Counted from the stretch's first letter, positions 1 to 8,706 are shown. The stretch is DNA of 64,000 nucleotides from Ahrensia marina (GCF_001293565.1 NZ_JXMU01000017.1:32533-96532); one strand, 5' to 3'. Program-made: numbers and translations. The notes: generated by a model not told the origin, from the letters alone.

Positions 1-633
1 GATATTGGCGACATCCGTGAATTGAATGCAACTGGCCTTCTGGATGGCGTGACGACAAACCCGTCACTCATTCTTAAATCCGGCCGTGACATCATCGAGG
101 TCACCAAAGAAATTTGCGCGGAAGTAGACGGTCCTGTATCAGCCGAAGTTGCTGCGACCGATTATGAAACCATCATGAAAGAAGCGGCGGTATTGTCCAA
201 AATTGCGGACAATATCTGCATCAAGCTTCCGCTGACCATGGACGGTTTGAAAGCCTGTAAAGCGCTGACTTCCGACGGTTATAAAACAAATGTCACCCTT
301 TGCTTCTCTGCCAATCAGGCATTGCTTGCGGCAAAGGCAGGCGCGACCTTCATCTCGCCGTTCATTGGCCGCCTTGATGATATGAACATCAACGGCATGG
401 AGCTGATCGGCGAAATTCGCACGATCTATGATAATTACGGTTTCTCAACCGAGATCCTTGCCGCCTCAATCCGCACTGTGAACCATGTCAAGGAAGCAGC
501 GCTGATCGGCGCTGATGTGGCAACCGTTCCGCCAGCGACACTTAAAGCGCTGGTCAAACATCCGCTCACAGACAAAGGCCTTGAGCAGTTCTTGGCTGAC
601 TGGGCAAAAACCGGACAAAATATCGCCGGCTAA
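1..633 (+). CDS. fsa: Fructose-6-phosphate aldolase / transaldolase-like protein (5' end cut by window)
   Basis: The reading frame is open from the first base, so about the first few residues lie outside the window; 210 codons plus stop are visible, close to the roughly 217 aa of the FSA/transaldolase type 3B family. The DGVTTNPSL segment near the N-terminus and the ICIKLPLT segment (Schiff-base lysine on a beta strand) are the family hallmarks. The enzyme is a cytoplasmic class I aldolase that either transfers dihydroxyacetone units (transaldolase) or cleaves fructose 6-phosphate; sequence alone does not separate these. A long hairpin follows before the next gene. Confidence 0.9.
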   Translation, partial: DIGDIRELNATGLLDGVTTNPSLILKSGRDIIEVTKEICAEVDGPVSAEVAATDYETIMKEAAVLSKIADNICIKLPLTMDGLKACKALTSDGYKTNVTLCFSANQALLAAKAGATFISPFIGRLDDMNINGMELIGEIRTIYDNYGFSTEILAASIRTVNHVKEAALIGADVATVPPATLKALVKHPLTDKGLEQFLADWAKTGQNIAG

Positions 634-661
634 GGGCGGTCTTAAATCTCGGAACTTAAAC

Positions 662-708
662 AAGCTTCGGTCGTTGCATGAATATCCTGCAATAACCGGA
701 GCTTTTTT
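662..708 (+). terminator. Terminator-like hairpin containing the SD of the SDR gene
   Basis: Arms at 662-671 and 695-704 pair over ten positions with one G-T wobble, and 673-678 pairs with 688-693; the loop is about nine bases. Six T residues follow directly (703-708) and the SDR start codon is the next base. The GGAG at 698-701 that would serve as ribosome binding site lies in the 3' arm. It can therefore act as terminator for the upstream gene and as a translational lid on the downstream one. Confidence 0.7.
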
Positions 709-1398
709 ATGAAAACCTTTCTCATCACAGGTGCATCTTCCGGCATTGGTGCAGCCACAGCGCGCCGCGCACGCAATGCAGGTTACCGTGTTGTTCTGGC
801 CGCGCGGTCAAAAGCAAAATTGGAAGAACTCGCCAAAGAGCTTGGCGGACCTGAATACGCGCTTCCCGTTGCCTGCGATGTGACACAGGACGGCGATCAG
901 GAAGAACTGATCAATATCGCTGTCGAAACTTTCGGCTCGATTGATGTGGTTTTTGCCAATGCAGGTTTCGGAGCCACTGGCGCAGGAACAGCAGGCGGCG
1001 ATCCGGAAAACTGGAAAGACATGATTCTGACCAATATTTACGGTTGCATCATGACGTGCCGCGCAGCGCTTGATGAAATCAAAAAATCCAAAGGCCACTT
1101 TATTTTAACCTCATCGGTCGCCGGACGGGTATCGCTCAAAGGCTCTGTTTACGGAGCCACAAAATGGGCGGTTACCGGATATGGGCGCAATTTGCACGAA
1201 GAGGTAAAGGATGACGGCATACGGGTGACATTGATTGAACCCGGCAAAGTCGACACACCATTTTTCGACGAAGGCGCAACCGAAGCGCTGCACGCCGAAG
1301 ACATTGCCCAAGCGGTCATGTATGCCGTCTCACAGCCCGATCACGTCAATGTTTCGGAAATCATGGTGATGCCGAATTACGCCAAGCAAGACGACTGA
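709..1398 (+). CDS. SDR-family NAD(P)-dependent oxidoreductase
   Basis: Classical short-chain dehydrogenase of 229 aa. The N-terminal GASSGIGAA glycine motif (about residues 8-16) binds the dinucleotide, FANAG follows at the usual place, a serine pair in LTSSVAG and the YGATK active-site Tyr-x-x-x-Lys complete the catalytic set. Substrate cannot be inferred. The start ATG lies immediately after a six-T run, and its Shine-Dalgarno sequence is buried in a hairpin. The downstream acyltransferase is convergent and its stop begins at the next base. Confidence 0.9.
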   Translation: MKTFLITGASSGIGAATARRARNAGYRVVLAARSKAKLEELAKELGGPEYALPVACDVTQDGDQEELINIAVETFGSIDVVFANAGFGATGAGTAGGDPENWKDMILTNIYGCIMTCRAALDEIKKSKGHFILTSSVAGRVSLKGSVYGATKWAVTGYGRNLHEEVKDDGIRVTLIEPGKVDTPFFDEGATEALHAEDIAQAVMYAVSQPDHVNVSEIMVMPNYAKQDD

Positions 1399-2307
1399 TT
1401 AAAAAGGCGATGCCGCATCGGGATCATCGCGCAGCGTGATCTCGCAATGTTTTTGCAGCGTGACAGTCAAATCCTGAACATCCCCGTCGAGCACTGACGT
1501 ATCAATCGGCTGGCCGATTGTCATCTCGAAGGTTTTGCCCTTTTTATTGAGCAGTTCGTGAAAAATCGTCATGTCACGCAGTTCTGTGTTGCGGTGTGCC
1601 AGAAGATAGAACAGCCCCGAATTGCGCGCCTTCATATTCATCGGAATAATCGGCACTTTATAGCGTTTGGCCATTTGCAGGGCCGTTGCCATCCACGGGC
1701 GTTCCGTCAGTCCGGTTTTGGACCAATAGGCAATACGACCTGATGGAAACAGCATAATGGCGCGTTCGTCCTTGAACGCATTATTGGTCTGCACCAAAGT
1801 CTGGCGGCTTTTCGCCATTGATTTCTGGTCGGCACGCCATTCCACGGGAATAATGATTTCGGACAGCCGCTGGTTGACACGGATCGCATCGCGGTTGGCA
1901 AAGAACACCAGATCATCGCGCTTGTTCTTGATCATGTCATAAACGGCAATACCGTCGGCAATGCCGGTTGGATGGTTTGAAACAAGAATAAACCCGCCCT
2001 TTTCGGGAATGTTTTCCATTCCGCGCACAGGCACATCCAACTTGAGAAGCTGACTGACATATTCAAAGCAATCAAGACCGCTCATGCCCTGCACTTCATC
2101 AGCCATTTTCACGGCTTGCTTGTAGTGTAAAACGCTATGCAGCGGCTTTTTGATAAAAGGCCATATCCAGTGTTTAATCAGTGTGTGACCGCGTTCATTG
2201 ATCAGTTGGTCAACAATGTGCAGGTCCTCGTGGCGCGCCACGCCCGCGCTACGCTGTGCCAGCATGTCGAAGAACGCCACTGAAGTCGTCTGATTTTCCA
2301 TAGCCAT
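1399..2307 (-). CDS. Lysophospholipid acyltransferase family protein
   Basis: 302 aa. The acyltransferase motif appears as SNHPTGIADG, the HPxGxxDG variant (H-x5-D) seen in one branch of the PlsC-like superfamily rather than the H-x4-D of PlsC itself, and the FPSGR block is present near residue 190. This predicts transfer of an acyl group from acyl-ACP or acyl-CoA to a lipid acceptor at the inner membrane; the acceptor is unknown. A second ATG two codons downstream (MENQ) is a possible alternative start. It is convergent with the SDR gene with no intergenic space. Confidence 0.8.
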   Translation of the reverse strand: MAMENQTTSVAFFDMLAQRSAGVARHEDLHIVDQLINERGHTLIKHWIWPFIKKPLHSVLHYKQAVKMADEVQGMSGLDCFEYVSQLLKLDVPVRGMENIPEKGGFILVSNHPTGIADGIAVYDMIKNKRDDLVFFANRDAIRVNQRLSEIIIPVEWRADQKSMAKSRQTLVQTNNAFKDERAIMLFPSGRIAYWSKTGLTERPWMATALQMAKRYKVPIIPMNMKARNSGLFYLLAHRNTELRDMTIFHELLNKKGKTFEMTIGQPIDTSVLDGDVQDLTVTLQKHCEITLRDDPDAASPF

Positions 2308-2380
2308 GTGTTCCGGTTGGCATATGGTCCCCTATCGCTAATTAATGTCACAGCCTTATGACACAAGCGCATAAGCGGGA

Positions 2381-2416
2381 AAAGCACCTTGCGTCAATCA
2401 GAGCGAAAGGTGCTTT
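2381..2416 (-). terminator. Bidirectional hairpin terminator downstream of msrA
   Basis: Ten-base perfect arms AAAGCACCTT (2381-2390) and AAGGTGCTTT (2407-2416) enclose a 16-base loop. It lies 25 bases past the msrA stop on the minus strand, and T/A-rich sequence flanks it on the plus side. Confidence 0.7.
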
Positions 2417-2441
2417 AAAATTTTATTTCAAGCGTTTAGCT

Positions 2442-3089
2442 TTAGCTGCCGTAGCCGGAAACACCTTGATAGGCAGCATTACCCCATATTTTTTTGACCG
2501 TTTCATCGCGCCCGCAGGCCTTACGGTATTTTTTATAGGCATCGGCTCGTTTAATAATACCAAAGCGCGTCAGTTGCTTTTCCTGGCTACGGTAATAATT
2601 CTGATGAAAGTCCTCGGCTGCCGTAAAGTTCGGCGCGCCTTTCACTGGTACCGGCAAGTTCTGGCCAAGCTGGTTTGACGCTTCCGCCAAAGCTGCTTCT
2701 GCGGCAGCTTTCTCATTCGGTGTGGAAGCAAATAATGCGGGCGCATACGTCATGCCGCGGTCACAAAACTGCCCGCCGCCATCGGTCGGATTGATGGTGC
2801 GCAGAAAAGTTGTCACCAGCGTTTTATAATCGGTCACATTGGAATCATAGTCGATTTTAACAACCTCATAGTGACCGGCATGGCTTTTATAGGTTGGGTT
2901 GGGCGATGTGCCGCCGGCAAAGCCCGATGTCGTGGCGACAACGCCATTTACCTTGTCAAAATCTGCTTCAACACACCAGAAACAGCCGCCCGCAACGACC
3001 ACTGTTTTTGTCTCGGCAAGGGCAGCACTTGTTGCGCCCGCCGTAAAAACGGCACCGATGAGCGCCGTTCTAATCGTTGATTTAAGCAT
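2442..3089 (-). CDS. msrA: Peptide-methionine (S)-S-oxide reductase, exported form
   Basis: 215 aa with an N-terminal hydrophobic signal (about residues 1-25, ending in ALAE) followed by the catalytic GGCFWC motif. The family reduces methionine-S-sulfoxide in proteins, using the first cysteine as nucleophile. Further cysteines (QFCDRG and a C-terminal KACG) are candidates for disulfide recycling. The signal peptide suggests a periplasmic protein-repair role, unlike the common cytoplasmic MsrA. It is transcribed alone, with a good hairpin behind it. Confidence 0.92.
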   Translation of the reverse strand: MLKSTIRTALIGAVFTAGATSAALAETKTVVVAGGCFWCVEADFDKVNGVVATTSGFAGGTSPNPTYKSHAGHYEVVKIDYDSNVTDYKTLVTTFLRTINPTDGGGQFCDRGMTYAPALFASTPNEKAAAEAALAEASNQLGQNLPVPVKGAPNFTAAEDFHQNYYRSQEKQLTRFGIIKRADAYKKYRKACGRDETVKKIWGNAAYQGVSGYGS

Positions 3090-3202
3090 ATTGGCCTCCC
3101 TTGGGAATTTGTATCTGTCTGATTTACGTTCACCCTATGCTTTAAGTTTCGCAGCGCAATTAAACTTGGTCTCAAACAAATGTGATCATGCGCCGGAGCC
3201 AC

Positions 3203-3664
3203 CTATTTGGCGGCGGCATCCGTCAGCTTGTTCAAGGCACCGTTCATCATTTCAAAAACCTTGTCCGCACCTTCAACATCATAGCGGTCTTTAAGTTCGT
3301 CCGGTTCCAGATAGCCGATCTTGGTGGTGCCTTCAGCTTCCCAGATCAAAACCCGCAATGGCAAGTCCAGCCCGGTTTTGGGTTCAGCCTGCAAAATTGG
3401 CGTTCCAAGTTTCGGATTGCCAAAAATGACCAGCGTCATAGGGGCTAGCTCGGCATCAACGCTTTGAGCACCCGCTGCATGGTCAACACGGGCAAATACC
3501 GTTGCGCCAGCCTCATCAATCGCCGCAATCAATTGGTCCGCGGTTGTAACGACATCGGACGCGCTATCCTTGATAACCCAGTCATCGGCAAAACTGTGCC
3601 CTATCACGGCCAAGCTCATAATGCCGCTCATTGCTGCGGTTTTCAGAAATGTTTTGATCGGCAT
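3203..3664 (-). CDS. Secreted DUF302 domain protein
   Basis: 153 aa when started at the ATG at 3664, which is preceded by GGAGAG at ideal distance; in-frame starts further up lack this. Residues 1-26 form a signal peptide ending near SFADD. The rest matches the DUF302 fold: a SASDVVTTADQL opening, FARVDHAAGA in the middle, and the conserved LVIFGNPKLGTPI and LPLRVLIWE segments. Its biochemical role is unknown. It is divergent from an ArsR regulator gene across an operator-like palindrome cluster, so it is probably controlled by that regulator. Confidence 0.8.
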   Translation of the reverse strand: MPIKTFLKTAAMSGIMSLAVIGHSFADDWVIKDSASDVVTTADQLIAAIDEAGATVFARVDHAAGAQSVDAELAPMTLVIFGNPKLGTPILQAEPKTGLDLPLRVLIWEAEGTTKIGYLEPDELKDRYDVEGADKVFEMMNGALNKLTDAAAK

Positions 3665-3781
3665 TTTTCTCTCCATTTGAACATAGGAACTTTGCCATGA
3701 ACATGGAGCGCACGTCACTGAAATCAAATCACACTGGTGTGAAGAGAAGGATGAAAGATAAATGGCGCACCACACAAACCA

Positions 3782-3830
3782 TTAGGTATTGACCTAACTA
3801 TTGATAAGTGATAGTTAGGCATATGCCTAA
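3782..3830. promoter_or_regulatory. Overlapping inverted repeats, candidate ArsR operator
   Basis: Three nested palindromes share the half-site TTAGG/CCTAA: TTAGGT (3782-3787) with ACCTAA (3792-3797); CCTAACTAT (3793-3801) with ATAGTTAGG (3811-3819), nine perfect bases apart by nine; and the perfect 16-mer TTAGGCATATGCCTAA (3815-3830), which contains the probable ArsR start codon. The position between divergent DUF302 and ArsR genes fits autoregulation and control of both units. Confidence 0.75.
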
Positions 3831-4167
3831 ATTAGATCAGCCTATAGAACATACTTTCAACGCACTTTCCGACCCGACGCGGCGTGCAGTGATTCAGACA
3901 TTAAGCAACGGTCCGGCATCAGTCTCGCAACTCGCCGGTTCATTCAGCATGGCGTTGCCATCATTCACCCAGCATCTCGGTGTTCTGGAAAATGCAGGTC
4001 TTATTGTGTCGCACAGAGAAGGACGCTCACGTATCTGCTCGTTAAATCCCGCAGCTTTGCAAAATGCAGAAGATTGGCTCGCTTCATCGCGGCGTCAGTG
4101 GGAGGCGCGTCTGGATCGCTTTGAAGCCCATTTAGCGAATATGAAAGAGGAAAAATCAAATGAGTGA
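3823..4167 (+). CDS. ArsR-family transcriptional regulator
   Basis: 114 aa from the ATG at 3823; a GTG at 3808 would add five residues. It is a small winged-helix protein: ALSDPTRRAVIQTL, then the recognition region FSMALPSFTQHLGVLENAGLI and the wing HREGRSRICSLNP. No cysteine-rich metal site is visible, and the C-terminal part (WEARLDRFEAHL) is that of the SRPBCC-associated ArsR branch. It overlaps the following AHA1-domain gene by eight bases, so the two are co-translated. The start codon sits inside a perfect palindrome, suggesting self-repression. Confidence 0.9.
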   Translation: MPKLDQPIEHTFNALSDPTRRAVIQTLSNGPASVSQLAGSFSMALPSFTQHLGVLENAGLIVSHREGRSRICSLNPAALQNAEDWLASSRRQWEARLDRFEAHLANMKEEKSNE

Positions 4168-4666
4168 ACACGCAAACAGTGCCGCATCAGCATGGGCCAC
4201 ATGGCCTTTAGAGAGAGAAGTTGTCATTGCGCGTGTCGTGGATGCAGACCGGCAAACCGCTTTCCGCGCGTGGTCGGATCCGACACAAATCGTCAAATGG
4301 TTCGGCCCCGAAGGTTTTGAACTTGAAACCCATGAGATCGACATATGTGCGGGCGGCGTATGGCGGTTTGATATGAAGGCACCGGACGGAACGCTATATC
4401 CAAACCGCATGGAGTTTCTACGTATTAAAGAGCCAAACCTGATCGAACTAAGCCACGGTACCGACAGCGATGACGATCCTGATCGTTTCCAGATGCTTGT
4501 GACCTTTGACGAACAGAGCAACGGCAAAACGGTCGTTACATTACGCCAGATGCATCCGACAGCGGAGCGTCGTAACATTGTTATCGGATTTGGCGCGGTT
4601 GAATATGGTGCCCAGACACTGGATAAGCTTGCTGGTCACATTGCGAGAAAATCTGCCGCTGCATAG
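4160..4666 (+). CDS. SRPBCC / AHA1-domain protein
   Basis: 168 aa in the START-like SRPBCC superfamily (activator of Hsp90 ATPase homologue 1-like): FRAWSDPTQIVKWFGPEGF at about residues 34-52, then the usual GGVWRFDMKAPDG strand pair and the C-terminal helix. The domain binds hydrophobic ligands in a deep cavity; the ligand here is unknown. ArsR-SRPBCC pairs like this are common in proteobacteria and actinobacteria. The last codons (Ser-Ala-Ala-Ala-stop) fall in a short hairpin resembling those of the sdhB-tail array that follows. Confidence 0.87.
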   Translation: MSEHANSAASAWATWPLEREVVIARVVDADRQTAFRAWSDPTQIVKWFGPEGFELETHEIDICAGGVWRFDMKAPDGTLYPNRMEFLRIKEPNLIELSHGTDSDDDPDRFQMLVTFDEQSNGKTVVTLRQMHPTAERRNIVIGFGAVEYGAQTLDKLAGHIARKSAAA

Positions 4667-4700
4667 CAGCGACGGCAAAAAATACGATTATGAACGCCGT
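4657..4700. repeat. Stop-codon hairpin at the far edge of the sdhB-tail array
   Basis: CGCTGC-ATA-GCAGCG (4657-4671) is a six-pair, three-base-loop hairpin spanning the stop codon of the AHA1 gene. Next to it ACGGC (4672-4676) and GCCGT (4696-4700) also pair. On the minus strand its setting resembles the hairpins inside the array, so the array seems to run into the end of this gene. Confidence 0.5.
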
Positions 4701-5150
4701 TTACACGCGGCGTTCAACCATCATCTTTTTGAGCTCAGTACACGCGACGCCCGCAGCAGCAACGCTGCGAGGACGCGCAAACAATAAATTGCGATTGCCT
4801 TTTATACGCGCCGCTCGACCATCATTTTCTTGACTTCCGCGATCGCCTTCGTCGGGTTCAGGCCTTTCGGACACGCTTGGGCGCAGTTCATACATGCAGC
4901 GCCCGCAGATACGAAGTATCGAGGACGTGCAAATCAAAAACAAAGATTATGAACAGCGCTTACACGCGGCGCTCGACCATCAGCCTTTTGACTTCGGCAC
5001 ACGCGGCGCCCGCAGCAGCAACGCTGCGAGGACGCGCAAACAATAAATTGCGATTGCCTTTTATACGCGCCGCTCAACCATCATTTTCTTGACCTCCGCA
5101 ATCGCTTTCGCCGGGTTCAAGCCTTTCGGGCACGCCTGCGCGCAGTTCAT
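4686..5150 (-). repeat. Array of partial sdhB 3' ends with hairpin spacers
   Basis: A 206-base segment (4686-4891) recurs at 4945-5150 with a period of 259, the second copy covering the true end of sdhB. A 69-base core (4748-4816 and its partner at +259) is identical. Reading the minus strand, stops follow VERRV-type tails at 5061, 4960, 4802 and 4701 (spacings 101, 158, 101). The tail ending at 4802 matches the last 29 codons of sdhB with nine base differences, eight of them synonymous. This is the main content of the otherwise gene-free stretch 4667-5060. Confidence 0.85.
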
Positions 5151-5840
5151 GATCGTATGGCAACGATACAAACGGAACGGGTCTTCCAGATCGTCCAGAC
5201 GTTCACCGGTTGATTCGTCACGTGAATCAATCAGCCAGCGATAGGCTTGCAGCAGTACCGCAGGGCCGAGATAGCGGTCGCCGTTCCACCAATAGGACGG
5301 GCAGGACGTTGAACAGCAAGCACATAAGATACATTCATAAAGGCCGTCCAGTTTCTGGCGGTCTTCATGGCTCTGCTTCCATTCTTTTTCAGGCGCAGGC
5401 GTCGTTGTTTTAAGCCACGGCTCGATTGAACGGTGCTGGGCGTAAAAATTTGTCAGGTCCGGCACAAGATCTTTGACAACCGGCAGGTGCGGCAAAGGAT
5501 AGACTTTCACCGTACCGTTAACTTCGTCCATACCCTTGGTACAGGCGAGCGTGTTGGTGCCGTCAATATTCATCGCGCAGGAACCGCAAATACCTTCGCG
5601 GCATGAACGGCGCAGCGTCAACGTCGGGTCGATCTTGTTTTTGATATATAAAAGACCGTCGAGCACCATCGGGCCGCAATCATCCATATCAACATGATAG
5701 GTGTCGATTGTCGGATTGGCATCATCGTCCGGCGACCAGCGATAGATACGGAATTCACGAATATTCTTCGCACCTTCCGGCTTCGGCCATGTCTTGCCTT
5801 CCGACATGGTGGAATTTTTTGGAAGTGTCAGTTCAGCCAT
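5061..5840 (-). CDS. sdhB: Succinate dehydrogenase iron-sulfur subunit
   Basis: 259 aa from the ATG at 5840, preceded by GAGGA; the frame upstream is only incidentally open. The N-terminal plant-type [2Fe-2S] site reads CREGICGSC with a later C in NTLACTK; the C-terminal [4Fe-4S]/[3Fe-4S] sites are [13 protein letters not shown] and [17 protein letters not shown]. It carries electrons from SdhA FAD to quinone in complex II at the inner membrane. The gap to sdhA is ten bases. Its last codons are repeated, with mostly synonymous changes, three times downstream. Confidence 0.97.
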   Translation of the reverse strand: MAELTLPKNSTMSEGKTWPKPEGAKNIREFRIYRWSPDDDANPTIDTYHVDMDDCGPMVLDGLLYIKNKIDPTLTLRRSCREGICGSCAMNIDGTNTLACTKGMDEVNGTVKVYPLPHLPVVKDLVPDLTNFYAQHRSIEPWLKTTTPAPEKEWKQSHEDRQKLDGLYECILCACCSTSCPSYWWNGDRYLGPAVLLQAYRWLIDSRDESTGERLDDLEDPFRLYRCHTIMNCAQACPKGLNPAKAIAEVKKMMVERRV

Positions 5841-5850
5841 TAATTCGTCC

Positions 5851-7698
5851 TCAATACACCCGTGCTTTCGGCGCGATTTTCGCCAGATCAATGCCAGGCT
5901 TCAAAAGATCAGTGTGAACGCCGCGATATTTAAGCGTCACCTCGCCGCTGTCAGAAACCCAGCTAAGTGTGTGCTTGCGCCAGTTTTCATCATCACGTCC
6001 CGCAAACGGGCCATCCACATAGTCTTCACGCGCATGGCTACCGCGGCTTTCTTTACGCGCTTCGGCGCCGTAAACCGTCGTGATCGCATTGGCCATCAGG
6101 TTTTCAAGCTCCAGCGTTTCCACCAGATCAGAATTCCAAATCATAGAGCGGTCCGTGACCTTCAGATCGGTAAGACCTTTATAGGCTTCGTCCATCCGGC
6201 GGCATCCGCTTTCCAATGTTTCCTGCGTGCGGAACACGGCTGCGTCTTCCTGCATGATTTTCTGCATGGTCAGGCGCAGTTCGGCCGTTGGTGTGCCGCC
6301 ATTGGCATGGCGCAGACGGTCAAAACGCTCCATGATTTTATCGCAGGATTTCTCATTGATGTCAGGGATTGCGCTTTCGCGGTCAATCACTTCGCCCGCA
6401 CGGATCGCCGCTGCACGGCCAAACACAACGAGGTCGATTAGTGAGTTGGAACCCAAACGGTTCGCCCCGTGAACAGAGGCACAGCCCGCTTCGCCCACAG
6501 CCATAAGGCCCGGTGTGACACGGTCCGGTTCGTCAGCGGTCGGATTGAGCACTTCGCCCCAATAATTGGTCGGAATACCACCCATATTATAGTGAACCGT
6601 CGGCAGAACCGGGATCGGCTCTTTGGTCACATCCACACCGGCAAAAATCTTTGCGGATTCAGAAATGCCCGGCAAACGTTCATTTAGAACCGCAGGGTCA
6701 AGGTGATCGAGATGCAGGAAGATATGGTCCTTGTCTTTGCCGACACCACGCCCCTCGCGGATTTCCATTGTCATACAGCGCGACACAACATCGCGTGATG
6801 CCAGATCTTTCGCCGATGGCGCATAGCGCTCCATAAAGCGCTCGCCTTCAGAGTTGACGAGATAGCCGCCTTCGCCGCGCGCGCCTTCGGTAATCAGACA
6901 GCCCGCGCCATAAATGCCGGTCGGGTGGAACTGGACAAATTCCATATCCTGAAGCGGCAGACCCGCACGCGCAATCATGCCGCCGCCGTCACCGGTGCAG
7001 GTATGCGCCGATGTTGCCGAGAAATAGGCGCGGCCATAACCGCCAGTCGCCAAAACAACCATTTTGGCCGAAAAGCGGTGGATCGTGCCGTCATCAAGGT
7101 TCCATGCGACAACGCCTGTGCATGTGCCGTCATCATCCATGATCAGATCAAGCGCGAAATATTCAATAAAGAACTCCGCATTGTGCTTGAGGCTCTGGCC
7201 GTAAAGTGTGTGCAAAATCGCGTGGCCGGTCCGGTCAGCCGCAGCACAGGTGCGCTGTACGGGCGGTCCCTCGCCGTAATTCTGCATATGGCCGCCAAAC
7301 GGGCGCTGATAGATTTTGCCTTCTTCATTTCGGCTGAACGGAACGCCGTAATGCTCCAGCTCGTAGACCGCCTTTGGCGCTTCCATGGCCAGATATTGCA
7401 TGGCATCGACATCGCCAAGCCAGTCTGAACCTTTGACCGTATCATACATATGCCACTGCCATGAATCCGGCGTCATGTTTTTGAGCGATGCGGCAATACC
7501 GCCCTGCGCGGCAACAGTGTGCGAGCGTGTCGGGAACACTTTTGAGATACAGGCCGTTTTAAAGCCTTGCTCGGCCATGCCGAGAGCTGCGCGCAAACCT
7601 GCGCCGCCGGCACCGACAACAACAACATCAAATTTATGATCTTCAAACTTATAGGCCTTGCCGGTGCTTCCGGCCGCCTTTGTTTCCTGCTTGCTCAT
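5851..7698 (-). CDS. sdhA: Succinate dehydrogenase flavoprotein subunit
   Basis: 615 aa, the usual family length. [12 protein letters not shown] near residue 30 is the FAD dinucleotide-binding motif and [10 protein letters not shown] holds the histidine to which FAD is covalently attached. The HPTGIYG and RGEGG segments line the dicarboxylate site. It oxidises succinate to fumarate on the cytoplasmic face of complex II. The start overlaps the sdhD stop (TAATG), showing translational coupling inside sdhCDAB. Confidence 0.98.
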   Translation of the reverse strand: MSKQETKAAGSTGKAYKFEDHKFDVVVVGAGGAGLRAALGMAEQGFKTACISKVFPTRSHTVAAQGGIAASLKNMTPDSWQWHMYDTVKGSDWLGDVDAMQYLAMEAPKAVYELEHYGVPFSRNEEGKIYQRPFGGHMQNYGEGPPVQRTCAAADRTGHAILHTLYGQSLKHNAEFFIEYFALDLIMDDDGTCTGVVAWNLDDGTIHRFSAKMVVLATGGYGRAYFSATSAHTCTGDGGGMIARAGLPLQDMEFVQFHPTGIYGAGCLITEGARGEGGYLVNSEGERFMERYAPSAKDLASRDVVSRCMTMEIREGRGVGKDKDHIFLHLDHLDPAVLNERLPGISESAKIFAGVDVTKEPIPVLPTVHYNMGGIPTNYWGEVLNPTADEPDRVTPGLMAVGEAGCASVHGANRLGSNSLIDLVVFGRAAAIRAGEVIDRESAIPDINEKSCDKIMERFDRLRHANGGTPTAELRLTMQKIMQEDAAVFRTQETLESGCRRMDEAYKGLTDLKVTDRSMIWNSDLVETLELENLMANAITTVYGAEARKESRGSHAREDYVDGPFAGRDDENWRKHTLSWVSDSGEVTLKYRGVHTDLLKPGIDLAKIAPKARVY

Positions 7699-8078
7699 TA
7701 GTTGGCGAAACCCATTTTTAGAATGGCAAAGATGCTCGCGGCACCGATGACAAAAGTGAAAAAGATATTGAAGATCAACAGCGCGAATTTTGTGCTTTCT
7801 GTATGAATATAATCTTCAATGACAACCTGCATACCAAGCTTGGCATGATACAGGCCGCTCAAAACAACGAGCAGTAGAACGATCGCAACAAACGGGCTGC
7901 CAAGCGTTGCCCGCACAGCTTCATAGGGCTGCCCGATGGTTGTTATGACAATCCAGATAAAAGCCAGTAGCAAGGGCAGATTGGCAAGGGCTGTCAGGCG
8001 CTGGCGCCAGAAGTGTTCGGTACCGGACTTGGCCGCACCAAGGCCGCGAACGCGTTTAAGAGGTGTTAGCATGCTCAT
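7698..8078 (-). CDS. sdhD: Succinate dehydrogenase membrane anchor subunit
   Basis: 126 aa hydrophobic anchor with three membrane segments (about residues 30-50, 60-80 and 100-120). The opening [26 protein letters not shown] is typical of alphaproteobacterial SdhD, and the [15 protein letters not shown] helix carries the haem b ligand histidine region and the acidic DY pair near the quinone site. A GAGGGG stands five bases before the chosen ATG; a second ATG two codons later is possible. Confidence 0.95.
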   Translation of the reverse strand: MSMLTPLKRVRGLGAAKSGTEHFWRQRLTALANLPLLLAFIWIVITTIGQPYEAVRATLGSPFVAIVLLLVVLSGLYHAKLGMQVVIEDYIHTESTKFALLIFNIFFTFVIGAASIFAILKMGFAN

Positions 8079-8089
8079 ATCTTATCCCC

Positions 8090-8488
8090 TCAAGTAACGC
8101 TGTAACCCACGATCCAGATCAGGACCGTAATGACGATGGATGCGACCATCGATGCATACGCAAGCTTGGTTGATGTCTGTTTCGACATTAGCGAGCCCGT
8201 ATCCCAGACAAAGTGACGAAGGCCGCCAAGCATATGAAGCACCAAAGCCCATGTGTAGCCGAACATGACAAGAATGCCGAACCATGAAGCAAAAAAGCCG
8301 TTTACCCAGTTAAAATAGGCTTCACCGGTTGCAGCGGCAATCAGCCACCAGGCAACCAACAGCGTGCCGGCGTAAAGCGCACATCCGGTAATACGGTGCA
8401 TGATCGACATGACCATTGTCGGAATAGGCTTATAAATAGAAAGATGCGGTGATAGCGGCCGCTTGGACTGCGCAGACGTCGAAGACAC
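8090..8488 (-). CDS. sdhC: Succinate dehydrogenase cytochrome b556 subunit
   Basis: 132 aa. RPLSPHLSIYKP is the family signature (SPHLxIY) near residue 10, SIMHRITG includes the quinone-site serine/arginine region, and HMLGGLRHFVWD contains the haem-ligating histidine. Three membrane helices are evident. The start is a GTG preceded by GGGGGA. It is the first gene of sdhCDAB. The 218 bases upstream contain an A/T-rich TATTATATACT stretch that could be the promoter, and two copies of GTGCGGTTT. Confidence 0.96.
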   Translation of the reverse strand: MSSTSAQSKRPLSPHLSIYKPIPTMVMSIMHRITGCALYAGTLLVAWWLIAAATGEAYFNWVNGFFASWFGILVMFGYTWALVLHMLGGLRHFVWDTGSLMSKQTSTKLAYASMVASIVITVLIWIVGYSVT

Positions 8489-8706
8489 GAGAAATCCCCC
8501 GAGTTAAACCATAAGGGCAATCACAAAATTGCCACCTTTGTTGCAGTCTTTAACCCCGATATTCGAGCGCGTCAAAGACCTGAACCGTTTGAAACCGCAC
8601 AATCGGTAAAAAACCGCACCAAAGTATATAATACCAATCGTTAATTTAGGCGCGGAATAGCAAAATCAAGGACATAAACACCCGTGATTATTGCCTAAAC
8701 ATGCAT

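Noticed and set aside
2358..2678. 106-aa plus-strand ORF opposite msrA
   Set aside because: It lies antisense to the conserved C-terminal part of msrA and has no SD or family resemblance.
4701..4943. 80-residue minus-strand ORF ending in KKMMVERRV as a separate gene
   Set aside because: Only its last part is sdhB-like, and it crosses spacer sequence in a different frame; it is better explained by the repeat array.
5794..6441. 215-aa plus-strand ORF
   Set aside because: Antisense shadow of sdhA/sdhB.
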